DNA from: Pseudomonas sp. ADAK18
GTDB taxonomy: Bacteria; Pseudomonadota; Gammaproteobacteria; Pseudomonadales; Pseudomonadaceae
Direction: 5' to 3'
NCBI RefSeq assembly: GCF_012935695.1
Contig: NZ_CP052859.1
Coordinates: 3,327,001-3,391,000, forward strand
Length of the DNA: 64,000 bases
The notes beneath the pieces were generated by a model, which was given only the letters and a program-made list of their open reading frames with translations, was not told the DNA's origin and ran no database searches. Of the stretch, positions 28,192 to 34,970 are shown one piece after another. How positions within the stretch are numbered: the stretch's first letter is position 1; each line of letters starts with the position of its first letter. The translations under genes were made by a program, and so were the position numbers.

Positions 28192-30105
28192 ATGTCTGTA
28201 AAACAGAGTCACCCTCAATTCATCCATGGCCAATCGAGCATGGGCTTGCCGTTTCAGAAAGAGCTGGTGGTGGACCTGTTCGCCGGTGGCGGCGGCGCAA
28301 GCACCGGCATTGCCCGGGCTTACCGTGAACCGGACGTAGCCGTGAACCACAACCCAATCGCTCTGGCTGTACATCGCGCCAACCACCCGAAGACGGCCCA
28401 CTACGTCGCCGACGTGTTCGAGGTAGACCCGGTTCTGGCCACCGGCGGGCAGCCTGTCGGCATCCTCTGGGCTTCGCCGGACTGCCGCCACCACAGCAAG
28501 GCCAAGGGCGGCGCGCCGCGCGACCGTGGAGTACGAGGCCTGGCCTGGGTCGTTGTTCGTTGGGCGCACGCCACCCGGCCACGCCTGATGTTCCTGGAGA
28601 ACGTCGAAGAGTTTTGCGACTGGGGCCCAATCGACGAGAACGGCCAGCCGATCAAAGCCGATCGCGGACGCACCTTCAAATCATTCATTGCAGCGCTCAG
28701 TACCGGGTTGCCTGCGGATCACCCGGACATGCCGGAGATCCTCCAATCCATCGGAGAGTTCGTACCGGTGGAAAGCCTGGTGCGAGGCCTGGGCTACAAC
28801 GTGGAATGGCGAGAACGCATCGCAGCCAACGCCGGGGCACCAACCATCCGCAAGCGTCTGTACCTGGTGGCCCGTAGCGACGGCCTGCCGATCGTTTGGC
28901 CTGAGCCAGTGCGACACAAGAAGCCGACAGCGAAACAGCAGCCTTGGCGCACCGCAGCGGAGTGCATCGACTGGAGCAATCTGGGCAAGACGATCTTCCG
29001 AGACAAGCCAATGGCACTGAATACACGCCGCCGGGTGGCCAAGGGCATGTGGCGCCACGTCATCACCAGCCAGAAGCCATTCATTGTGCCGATGCGAGGA
29101 ACGTCAGAAGCGCACACCAGCACACACGGCATGGATGAATCGGTTTCTACCATCAGCGCCGGCGGCACCCATCACGCCCTCGTGCAGCCTGTGGCGGGGC
29201 CGTTCCTCACCGAATGCGCCAACGGGTCATCGCAGCGCAACTTCGATGTTCAAGAAGCGCTCCGGACGCAAGTCGCCCAGGTCAAAGGCGGGCACTTCGC
29301 GATGGTGGCAGCACACTTGACCCACCTCACCCATCACGGGGAGCGCAGCGGGTACTCGCTGGATGAGTCGACCCGCACGGTGACTGGCGCCAACCGTGGC
29401 GAACAGGCGGTTGTCTGCGCCCATATGACGGCCTTCGGGCAGAACGCTGCAGGTAGCTCACCAGCAGAACCTACCCAGACAGTCCTGGCCGGTGCCGCAC
29501 GACACGGTGTCGTCGCCGCATTCTTTGAGCAGGCCAACGGCGGGTTCTACAAAGGCGATGGCCGATCAGCCTATGACCCCATCTCGACTATTTGCCAATC
29601 AGGCTCCAATCAGCGACTGGTGAACGCCTACCTCGTGAAGTACTACGGCAACGAGAAGGACGGCATATCGCTGGCCGAGCCAATGCACACCCTGCCGACG
29701 AAAGATCGAGTAGCTCTGATCGAGGTGGTACAGGTGCCGGACACGCTGACACCTGAGCAAATGGAAGGGGCCCGCCGCTGCGCTGCCTTCATGCATGAGC
29801 ATCTACCGGAACACTTCAAAGAGCCGGCTGAGATGATCATGATCGGCGGTTACGTACTGGTGGACATCACTCTGCGCATGCTGCAACCACCAGAGTTGAA
29901 AGCTGCCCAGGGCTTCGACAAGGACTACATCATTGATCGCGGTCTATTCGTTGATCCAGTCACCGGCGCAGAGCAGTGGCTGCCAATCAACAAAACGAAT
30001 CAGGTCAGGCTCATAGGTAACAGTGTCTGCCCGGACGAAGCCGAGGCTCTGGTCAGGGCCAACGCCGCCGACATCATCAAGCTTTACCAGCGCCTCGCGG
30101 CTTAG
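28192..30105 (+). CDS. Phage DNA (cytosine-5) methyltransferase, Dcm-like
   Basis: 637 residues. Motif I V-D-L-F-A-G-G-G-G-A-S (27-37), motif IV S-P-D-C (95-98, with Cys98 the likely nucleophile; most C5 enzymes have P-C), motif VI E-N-V (136-138), and the C-terminal motif X region G-N-S-V (about 617). A long central part holds about five imperfect copies of a unit of the type S-x-x-E-P-x-x-T-V with a following H-x-x-V (about 305-520), probably the target-recognition region. It likely protects phage DNA from host restriction. No partner endonuclease is seen, so it is an orphan enzyme. Confidence 0.85.
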   Translation: MSVKQSHPQFIHGQSSMGLPFQKELVVDLFAGGGGASTGIARAYREPDVAVNHNPIALAVHRANHPKTAHYVADVFEVDPVLATGGQPVGILWASPDCRHHSKAKGGAPRDRGVRGLAWVVVRWAHATRPRLMFLENVEEFCDWGPIDENGQPIKADRGRTFKSFIAALSTGLPADHPDMPEILQSIGEFVPVESLVRGLGYNVEWRERIAANAGAPTIRKRLYLVARSDGLPIVWPEPVRHKKPTAKQQPWRTAAECIDWSNLGKTIFRDKPMALNTRRRVAKGMWRHVITSQKPFIVPMRGTSEAHTSTHGMDESVSTISAGGTHHALVQPVAGPFLTECANGSSQRNFDVQEALRTQVAQVKGGHFAMVAAHLTHLTHHGERSGYSLDESTRTVTGANRGEQAVVCAHMTAFGQNAAGSSPAEPTQTVLAGAARHGVVAAFFEQANGGFYKGDGRSAYDPISTICQSGSNQRLVNAYLVKYYGNEKDGISLAEPMHTLPTKDRVALIEVVQVPDTLTPEQMEGARRCAAFMHEHLPEHFKEPAEMIMIGGYVLVDITLRMLQPPELKAAQGFDKDYIIDRGLFVDPVTGAEQWLPINKTNQVRLIGNSVCPDEAEALVRANAADIIKLYQRLAA

Positions 30106-30124
30106 TCCGGATTACCTATTTGGT

Positions 30125-30364
30125 TTAGCGCCCGGCAATCAGCTTGGCTCCAACTTCCCGACCAGCCATCTGCGCCAGCCCACGGTCTACAAAGGTGCGA
30201 TCACCGGCAACCACCGGCACCACCACTTCACCGTCACGCTTTACCTCGACGTTGATACGCCAGGTCTCCCGGCCCTCATCGTCCTTGTCGCACTCCATGT
30301 AATTCCAGACCTGAAAACCCTCTATCTCATCGTAAATATCGTGCTTGGTCATGGTCCAGCCCAT
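30125..30364 (-). CDS. Small hypothetical protein, reversed
   Basis: 79 residues if started at ATG 30364; ATG 30352 is an alternative, and neither has a good SD. Contents such as Y-D-E-I-E-G-F-Q-V-W-N-Y-M-E-C-D and W-R-I-N-V-E-V-K-R-D-G form a beta-rich small domain. It is on the opposite strand to the early operon. Function unknown. Confidence 0.45.
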   Translation of the reverse strand: MGWTMTKHDIYDEIEGFQVWNYMECDKDDEGRETWRINVEVKRDGEVVVPVVAGDRTFVDRGLAQMAGREVGAKLIAGR

Positions 30365-30422
30365 TTATAGGAAGGGGCCATCGTAGCACCACACTCCGGG
30401 CATGGCCCGGCAAGGACTCCCC

Positions 30423-30989
30423 GTGCGTACTAAAGACAACCAAGATCCGCAATCCACCCGCCTCGGCACGATGGTTCATACGATCGCCAACGAGCTGGTC
30501 AACCATTACGGCAAGAAGCTTGATCGCGAAGTGATCGATGAAATCACGCGCAACCTTACTTGCGAGATGTGTCAGGGACCTACCGCATGGGCGTTCAGCG
30601 GTAAAAGTCAGCCAGGTGAGCCAGTCGTAACACTGCAGGCCAGTAGAGCTAACCGTGTGTACGTGGCCGGGCCAATGACTGGCATCGAGGACTTCAACTA
30701 CCCGGCCTTCAACGCCGTGGCCGACCAACTGCGCGCCCAGGGATACGAAGTAGAGAACCCAGCAGACCACGGCATCGTCGAGGGTGCGCAGTGGGCCGAC
30801 TACATGGCCTACGACCTGACCCGCCTGGGCCTCTGCGGTGTGATCGCCCTGCTTCCGGACTGGGAGAAATCGCAAGGTGCCCGCCTGGAAGTCCTGATCG
30901 CCGAACGCCTCGGCATGACGGTTGTGAATGCCCATGATCTGGTAACGAGGGAAAATGCCGCAGTACCAACATTTTCCAAGCTGATGTAA
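30423..30989 (+). CDS. DUF4406-type protein (nucleoside deoxyribosyltransferase-like)
   Basis: 188 residues from GTG 30423, preferred over ATG 30402 because the leader GGCAAGGAC at 30409 is shared with the genes at 31313 and 32524. The N-terminal 80 residues carry T-C-E-M-C. The C-terminal part has V-Y-V-A-G-P-M-T-G (about 78-86), N-Y-P-A-F-N-A-V-A (about 91-99), A-D-Y-M-A-Y-D (about 124) and L-P-D-W-E-K-S-Q-G-A-R-L-E (about 143-155), the DUF4406 pattern related to nucleoside 2-deoxyribosyltransferases. It may act in nucleotide metabolism. Confidence 0.75.
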   Translation: MRTKDNQDPQSTRLGTMVHTIANELVNHYGKKLDREVIDEITRNLTCEMCQGPTAWAFSGKSQPGEPVVTLQASRANRVYVAGPMTGIEDFNYPAFNAVADQLRAQGYEVENPADHGIVEGAQWADYMAYDLTRLGLCGVIALLPDWEKSQGARLEVLIAERLGMTVVNAHDLVTRENAAVPTFSKLM

Positions 30990-31035
30990 AAAGTACAGCT
31001 GTCATTTCAGAAATTCACTGGATTCCGACCAACAC

Positions 31036-31236
31036 ATGCAGATCATTCGTACTGGAACAGTTTTGACTGGCGAATACGCCGGTTGGACGATAGAAATTCA
31101 GGATGACCGCGCAGGTGAAACCGGAGGTTATTACCTGTTTCTAGTCCAGAACGAATCAAATGCTTTCGATTCTTGGTTTGAACTCATAGAGCAGCTGCAG
31201 CAACAAATTTCAGAACTCGACGTTCGCTGGAATTAG
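31036..31236 (+). CDS. Small hypothetical protein
   Basis: 66 residues. Beta-rich (V-L-T-G-E-Y-A-G-W-T-I-E-I-Q-D-D, G-Y-Y-L-F-L-V-Q) followed by a helix with a Q-Q-Q run. No SD is visible upstream. The DNA is AT-richer than its neighbours, suggesting recent gain. Function unknown. Confidence 0.5.
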   Translation: MQIIRTGTVLTGEYAGWTIEIQDDRAGETGGYYLFLVQNESNAFDSWFELIEQLQQQISELDVRWN

Positions 31237-31312
31237 CGCCTCACTCTTTCGTTCCACCCCTCCCCATCCCCCCTTCAAGTCAGCCGATATAGCGGCAAGG
31301 ACGAACTCGCCC

Positions 31313-31504
31313 ATGAAAACTTACAGCGTGCTCCTGACCGTCGACGCATCAATCGTGGTCAAGGTTGAAGCCGAAAACGAAGAAGAAGCCAAAGAACTGG
31401 CTGCCGACATCGCCGAGGTGCCCAGCATCTGCCACCACTGCTCCAGAAACGTACAGGTCGGTGAAATCCTTGAAGCCGTCGAAGCAACTGAGGTGACGCC
31501 ATGA
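31313..31504 (+). CDS. Small hypothetical protein
   Basis: 63 residues, leader GGCAAGGAC at 31294. Beta strands Y-S-V-L-L-T-V-D and I-V-V-K-V-E-A, an acidic helix (E-N-E-E-E-A-K-E-L-A), then I-C-H-H-C-S (about 40-45) that could bind zinc. Overlaps the next micro-gene by ATGA. Function unknown. Confidence 0.55.
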   Translation: MKTYSVLLTVDASIVVKVEAENEEEAKELAADIAEVPSICHHCSRNVQVGEILEAVEATEVTP

Positions 31505-31557
31505 TCGCCACCCTCTGGTTCGCCTACGTCTTCATCTACAAGGTGCCAAGGCCATGA
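31501..31557 (+). CDS. 18-residue hydrophobic micro-gene
   Basis: M-I-A-T-L-W-F-A-Y-V-F-I-Y-K-V-P-R-P, joined by ATGA at both ends (31501-31504 and 31554-31557). It may be a real micro-protein or just a coupling device that carries ribosomes to the next start. Confidence 0.35.
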   Translation: MIATLWFAYVFIYKVPRP

Positions 31558-31877
31558 CAGACCACGAGCTGCTAAAGCTGTCAGCCAAGGCCATGGGCTT
31601 CGATCTGGAGTATCGGAGCGGAAGCGATGCCTTCTACTACGACGATCCGGAATCCGGTCGGGAGCAATGGCAACCACTGAGTGACGACGCCCAGGCCATG
31701 CGCTTAGCGGTAGAGCTCCAGCTCAGCATCCTCTGGTTCACCAACCTGCAATACGTAATGGTCGAGCGGCGCGGCTTCGGCGAGAACATCGGCTGGACCG
31801 CCGACGCGGATCGAGGTGGCGCGCTACGCCGGGCGATCACAGTCGTCGCAGCACAAATCGGCACCAGGCTTCCCTAA
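31554..31877 (+). CDS. Hypothetical phage protein (NinX-like type)
   Basis: 107 residues. M-T-D-H-E-L-L-K-L-S-A-K-A-M-G-F (1-16), then Y-Y-D-D-P-E-S-G-R-E-Q-W-Q-P-L-S-D-D-A-Q-A-M-R-L-A-V-E-L (about 28-55) and a C-terminal R-R-A-I-T-V-V-A-A-Q. This short layout (helix, W-x-P-L-x-D-D-x-x-A-x-R-L) is frequent in phages of Pseudomonas and enterobacteria with unknown role. Confidence 0.65.
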   Translation: MTDHELLKLSAKAMGFDLEYRSGSDAFYYDDPESGREQWQPLSDDAQAMRLAVELQLSILWFTNLQYVMVERRGFGENIGWTADADRGGALRRAITVVAAQIGTRLP

Positions 31878-31926
31878 CCCCAATCCCCCTACATGCCTGC
31901 CGGTGAGCGGCGGGCGAGGTATTCCT

Positions 31927-32487
31927 ATGTCTGACATGCAGCAAATCATCAGCGCGATGACCGCACCGCCCGAGCCTGCCATTGAGGTTTTGACCCTCGA
32001 CCGGAAGGTTGTTGTGGAGGCCCTGACCGAGCTGGAAGACAAGGAGCTACTGCGCCCCATCGTGACCTATTTGCGCCGAGCGCTTGCCGAGCCAGCTATA
32101 GCCCTTTGGGCGATGCATAGCGTTGGTCCTGGCGAAGTTCACGCATGCCTCAGCAAAGACGATGCAGAGCATCAGGCCCAGGCCGTGAGGGACGCGTGTG
32201 CTGATGCAGCAAAACGCAATAGCTGGGACATGGGCCCGATCACCATCGACGTGGTTCCGTCACCCTGGGAGCCGGCTCAGCACTTTGAAGAGTGCGCGAT
32301 TGAATGGAAAGCCGAAGCAGATCGTCTGCGCGCGCTGGCTATCAAGTTGACAGCCGAGACAGAGGATCTTCGCAGAGCCTTGGGCGGGATGCTGTTCGCA
32401 TTCGATGACGGCGTCGGGGTCGACTGGTCCGCCGACCTACTGGACCACGCCCGACAACTCAGCCCCGCAGCCGAATTCAAATCCTAA
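31927..32487 (+). CDS. Hypothetical phage protein
   Basis: 186 residues from ATG 31927 (GAGGT upstream; the open frame extends further 5' but without SD). Three parts: a helical N-terminus, a middle with L-S-K-D-D-A-E-H-Q-A-Q-A-V and a coiled-coil-like C-terminus (C-A-I-E-W-K-A-E-A-D-R-L-R-A-L-A-I-K-L-T-A-E-T-E-D-L-R-R-A-L). No family recognised. Confidence 0.55.
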   Translation: MSDMQQIISAMTAPPEPAIEVLTLDRKVVVEALTELEDKELLRPIVTYLRRALAEPAIALWAMHSVGPGEVHACLSKDDAEHQAQAVRDACADAAKRNSWDMGPITIDVVPSPWEPAQHFEECAIEWKAEADRLRALAIKLTAETEDLRRALGGMLFAFDDGVGVDWSADLLDHARQLSPAAEFKS

Positions 32488-32523
32488 CCCACCTTCTGCC
32501 GCCCAGCGCGGCAAGGACACCCC

Positions 32524-32745
32524 ATGTACGCAACGAAACTCACCCTGATCCTACTGGGGATCGTGCTGTACCTGATCGGAACCGTCGTCGGGTTCGTCGT
32601 GGGCATACCTGCCCTGTTCGAGTCAGGTGGCACACAAGAAATCATCGCCGCCTTTGCCGGCTTCATTACCTGGGTGCTGATCACCTTCGGTTTCATCATC
32701 CACATCATCAAGAAAGCGCGGCCCAGTGCGGGCGGCGGGAGGTAG
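32524..32745 (+). CDS. Small two-helix membrane protein
   Basis: 73 residues, leader GGCAAGGAC at 32510. Hydrophobic segments about 5-28 (L-T-L-I-L-L-G-I-V-L-Y-L-I-G-T-V-V-G-F-V-V-G) and 39-60 (A-F-A-G-F-I-T-W-V-L-I-T-F-G-F-I-I-H-I-I), then a basic end. Adjacent to xis. Function unknown. Confidence 0.6.
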   Translation: MYATKLTLILLGIVLYLIGTVVGFVVGIPALFESGGTQEIIAAFAGFITWVLITFGFIIHIIKKARPSAGGGR

Positions 32746-32747
32746 CT

Positions 32748-32960
32748 ATGCGAAAGGAACTCATCAAAATCAGCGAATTCCAGCGCCGGCGCTGGGGGGA
32801 AAACGGTACCCCGCCCTGCCCCCAGGCAATTCGCAACCACATTCGCAACGGCATGGTGCCGGGCGAGCAGATCGGGAAACTCTGGTACGTTGATTGGGCT
32901 GCATTCAACTCGTCCAACGGCAACGACCTTGTCTCAATGGTATTGAAAGGAGCTGCATGA
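32748..32960 (+). CDS. xis: Excisionase (Xis), MerR-like fold
   Basis: 70 residues. I-S-E-F-Q-R-R-R-W and P-P-C-P-Q-A-I-R-N-H-I-R-N-G-M-V-P-G-x-Q-I-G-K-L-W-Y-V (about 22-47) form the winged-helix of small phage excisionases. Xis bends attachment-site DNA and turns integrase toward excision. It overlaps the integrase start by ATGA (32957-32960), so both come from the same message. Confidence 0.8.
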   Translation: MRKELIKISEFQRRRWGENGTPPCPQAIRNHIRNGMVPGEQIGKLWYVDWAAFNSSNGNDLVSMVLKGAA

Positions 32961-34072
32961 TGTCCCCACGGCCGCGCAATACTGCGAACAAGAGCCTTCC
33001 GCAGAACCTGTACTACGATGCGCGGCGCGGGACATATCGCTACCGGCGCCCTACCGACGGGACGTTTTTCCCGTTCGGCTCAGATCGCCTGAAAGCCATC
33101 GACGCCGCAAAGCAGTTGAACCTAGAGTTCATGCGAGGTGCAGACCTTGTGGGCGCAGTGATGTGCAATCCGTCTGATAGCTTTGAGGGTTTCCTCGACA
33201 AATATGAGTCGGAGGTACTGCCACCACGGGAGCTTGCGAAAGGCACTCTCGGGCTATACGCGGTTCACTTTCGCCGCTTCAGGAAGTGGTTTGAGGGAAA
33301 GGCTGTAGATCAGATCACCATTCGCATGATCGCAACCGAGCTGGATGGGCTTACCCCGCGAACGGCCAACCAATGCAGGGCGCTGCTGGTCGACATTTTC
33401 AACCACGCCGCAGCCAAAGGTCTGTGCCCGGACAACCCAGCAGCCAGCACAATCAACCGAATCGAAAAGAAACAACGCAAGCGCCACACCGTCGATGGGC
33501 TGAAGGCTATTCGCGAGAATGCGCCGGCCTGGCTGCAGAACGCAATCGACTTGGCACTGATCACCGCACAGAGGCGCACCGACATCCTGGACATGCGCTT
33601 TGACGGTGCTCGAGATGGGTTTCTCTACCTGGTGCAGAAGAAGACAGCCAAGGCCAGTGATGCCGCGTGGATTCGGTTTCGAGTGACACCAGAACTTCAA
33701 GCGGTTATCAGCCGGTGCCGAGACGATGTCGTCTCGCCGTACCTGGTACACCGGAAACCTGATCGGCTAAAACAGAAGCAGGCGCAGACAAAGGACCACT
33801 GGACGAAGGTTGAGGAGCGGTATTTGACGCGAGCATTCAAGGAGGCCAGGGAAGTGGCGAACTGCTACGCGGGATGGAAGGAAGAAGAGATGCCGGGGTT
33901 TCATGAAGTGCGAGCGCTATCACTGCACTTGTACAAGAAAGCCGGAAAGGATGGGCAGAAAATTGCGGGGCATGCGAGCGAGGGCATGACCAAAAACTAC
34001 CAGCGAGACCACGAGGAAATCATCTGGTCAGAGGCTATTCCAGACCTGAATATCAGTGAAATCACCGGATAG
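32957..34072 (+). CDS. int: Phage integrase (tyrosine recombinase)
   Basis: 371 residues from ATG 32957. An N-terminal arm-binding part with L-Y-Y-D-A-R-R-G-T-Y-R-Y (about 18-29) and a SAM-like core-binding part precede the catalytic domain. Active-site residues: Arg206/207 (A-Q-R-R-T-D-I-L), a Lys near 230, H316-x-x-R319, H339 of G-H-A-S, and Tyr348 of T-K-N-Y. It cuts and joins attP and attB by a Tyr-DNA bond. It sits at the prophage end, about 90 bases from the 3' end of tRNA-Pro, which marks the target. Confidence 0.93.
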   Translation: MMSPRPRNTANKSLPQNLYYDARRGTYRYRRPTDGTFFPFGSDRLKAIDAAKQLNLEFMRGADLVGAVMCNPSDSFEGFLDKYESEVLPPRELAKGTLGLYAVHFRRFRKWFEGKAVDQITIRMIATELDGLTPRTANQCRALLVDIFNHAAAKGLCPDNPAASTINRIEKKQRKRHTVDGLKAIRENAPAWLQNAIDLALITAQRRTDILDMRFDGARDGFLYLVQKKTAKASDAAWIRFRVTPELQAVISRCRDDVVSPYLVHRKPDRLKQKQAQTKDHWTKVEERYLTRAFKEAREVANCYAGWKEEEMPGFHEVRALSLHLYKKAGKDGQKIAGHASEGMTKNYQRDHEEIIWSEAIPDLNISEITG

Positions 34073-34108
34073 TTTTGCGCCAGTATTGCGCGGGTTTTGC
34101 GCAGGCAC

Positions 34109-34134
34109 AAAAAAGCCGATCCATCTGATCGGCT
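34109..34134 (-). terminator. Terminator behind tRNA-Pro
   Basis: AGCCGATC-catct-GATCGGCT, followed on the minus strand by six T. It ends tRNA-Pro transcription; it lies on the prophage side of the junction. Confidence 0.75.
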
Positions 34135-34160
34135 TAAGTGACTGATTTTACTCAGGAATA

Positions 34161-34205
34161 TGGTCGGGACGGAGTGATTCGAACACTCGACCCCTAGCAC
34201 CCCAT
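34161..34205. other. Probable attachment-site core (attR side) in tRNA-Pro 3' part
   Basis: Integrase of this type recombines within the 3' half of tRNA genes, and the tRNA stays whole because the phage carries the same 3' sequence. The matching copy should lie at the other prophage end, left of the window, so the exact core cannot be drawn. Confidence 0.6.
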
Positions 34206-34237
34206 GCTAGTGCGCTACCGGACTGCGCTACGCCCCG
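34161..34237 (-). tRNA. tRNA-Pro (GGG anticodon)
   Basis: 77 bases with encoded CCA (34161-34163). Acceptor C-G-G-G-G-C-G pairs with C-G-T-C-C-C-G; the anticodon stem CTAGC/GCTAG has loop ATGGGGT, anticodon GGG; the T loop is TTCGAAT. It reads the Pro codon CCC. Its 3' end faces the prophage. Confidence 0.95.
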
Positions 34238-34327
34238 ACTAGGCGTGAAACTGGGCTCGCTTCGTAACGAAGCGATCAGGAATATACCGCAAGCTTTTGA
34301 AATGTGGAAGTATTTTAAAAGCCGGTT

Positions 34328-34684
34328 TTATTTCTTCAAAACCACCAGAACATCTTCCAATTCGGAGATCATCTGGCGGATCATTTGCTTGTATTGGGTG
34401 GTGTCGTCTTTGGCTTCATCACCAGACAAACGCAAGCGCGCGCCGCTGATGGTGAACCCCTGGTCGTAGAGCAACGCTCGGATCTGTCGGATCATCAGCA
34501 CATCCTGGCGCTGATAATACCGACGGTTCCCGGTGCGTTTGACGGGGTTGAGTTGAGGAAACTCCTGCTCCCAATAGCGCAGCACATGCGGTTTTACCGC
34601 ACACAGCTCGCTGACTTCACCAATGGTGAAGTAGCGTTTGCCTGGGATGACGGGTAGCTCGTCGTTATGACTTGGTTCCAGCAT
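34328..34684 (-). CDS. MerR-family regulator downstream of ihfA
   Basis: 118 residues from ATG 34684, which overlaps the end of ihfA by 20 bases. The N-terminal HTH is typical Mer[12 protein letters not shown] (about 19-29), V-L-R-Y-W-E-Q-E-F (about 36-44) and R-Y-Y-Q-R-Q-D-V (about 58). A short C-terminal helix follows and there is no metal-binding Cys set. This gene is regularly found behind ihfA in Pseudomonas; its target is unknown. Confidence 0.85.
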   Translation of the reverse strand: MLEPSHNDELPVIPGKRYFTIGEVSELCAVKPHVLRYWEQEFPQLNPVKRTGNRRYYQRQDVLMIRQIRALLYDQGFTISGARLRLSGDEAKDDTTQYKQMIRQMISELEDVLVVLKK

Positions 34685-34967
34685 ACGCCTCAACTCGGGC
34701 CTTCAACTTCTGCCCTGGACGAAAGGTGACCACACGGCGAGCCGTGATCGGGATTTCTTCTCCCGTTTTTGGATTGCGGCCAGGCCGCTGACGTTTGTCC
34801 CGCAGGTCAAAGTTACCGAACCCGGACAACTTGACCTGTTCGTTGTCTTCAAGAGCGTGCCTGATTTCTTCAAAGAACAGCTCGACCAATTCCTTGGCCT
34901 CGCGTTTGTTCAGGCCCAGCTCTTCATACAGACGTTCCGCCATCTCAGCTTTCGTCAAAGCCCCCAT
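34665..34967 (-). CDS. ihfA: Integration host factor subunit alpha
   Basis: 100 residues. IHF-alpha pairs with IHF-beta and bends DNA sharply, acting in transcription, replication and phage site-specific recombination. Clear IHF/HU pattern: [12 protein letters not shown] (3-14), K-L-S-G-F-G-N-F (about 46-53) and the arm [14 protein letters not shown] (about 61-74). It follows pheT by 3 bases, the conserved gamma-proteobacterial order. The neighbouring prophage integrase probably uses IHF. Confidence 0.97.
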   Translation of the reverse strand: MGALTKAEMAERLYEELGLNKREAKELVELFFEEIRHALEDNEQVKLSGFGNFDLRDKRQRPGRNPKTGEEIPITARRVVTFRPGQKLKARVEAYAGTKS

Positions 34968-34970
34968 ACG

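Larger units (their letters stand above)
1..34205. mobile_element. Lambdoid-style prophage, right part, integrated at tRNA-Pro
   Basis: The stretch holds a full temperate-phage immunity region (CI-like, Cro-like, antirepressor), replication, nin-like, recombination, lysis and head genes, with xis and a tyrosine integrase next to the 3' end of a tRNA-Pro gene. Only the integrase-proximal junction is inside the window; head, tail and the other att site must lie left of position 1. Gene order is lambda-like but inverted. I see no transposase or obvious decay except one frameshift near 27940, so the element may be intact. Confidence 0.95.
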
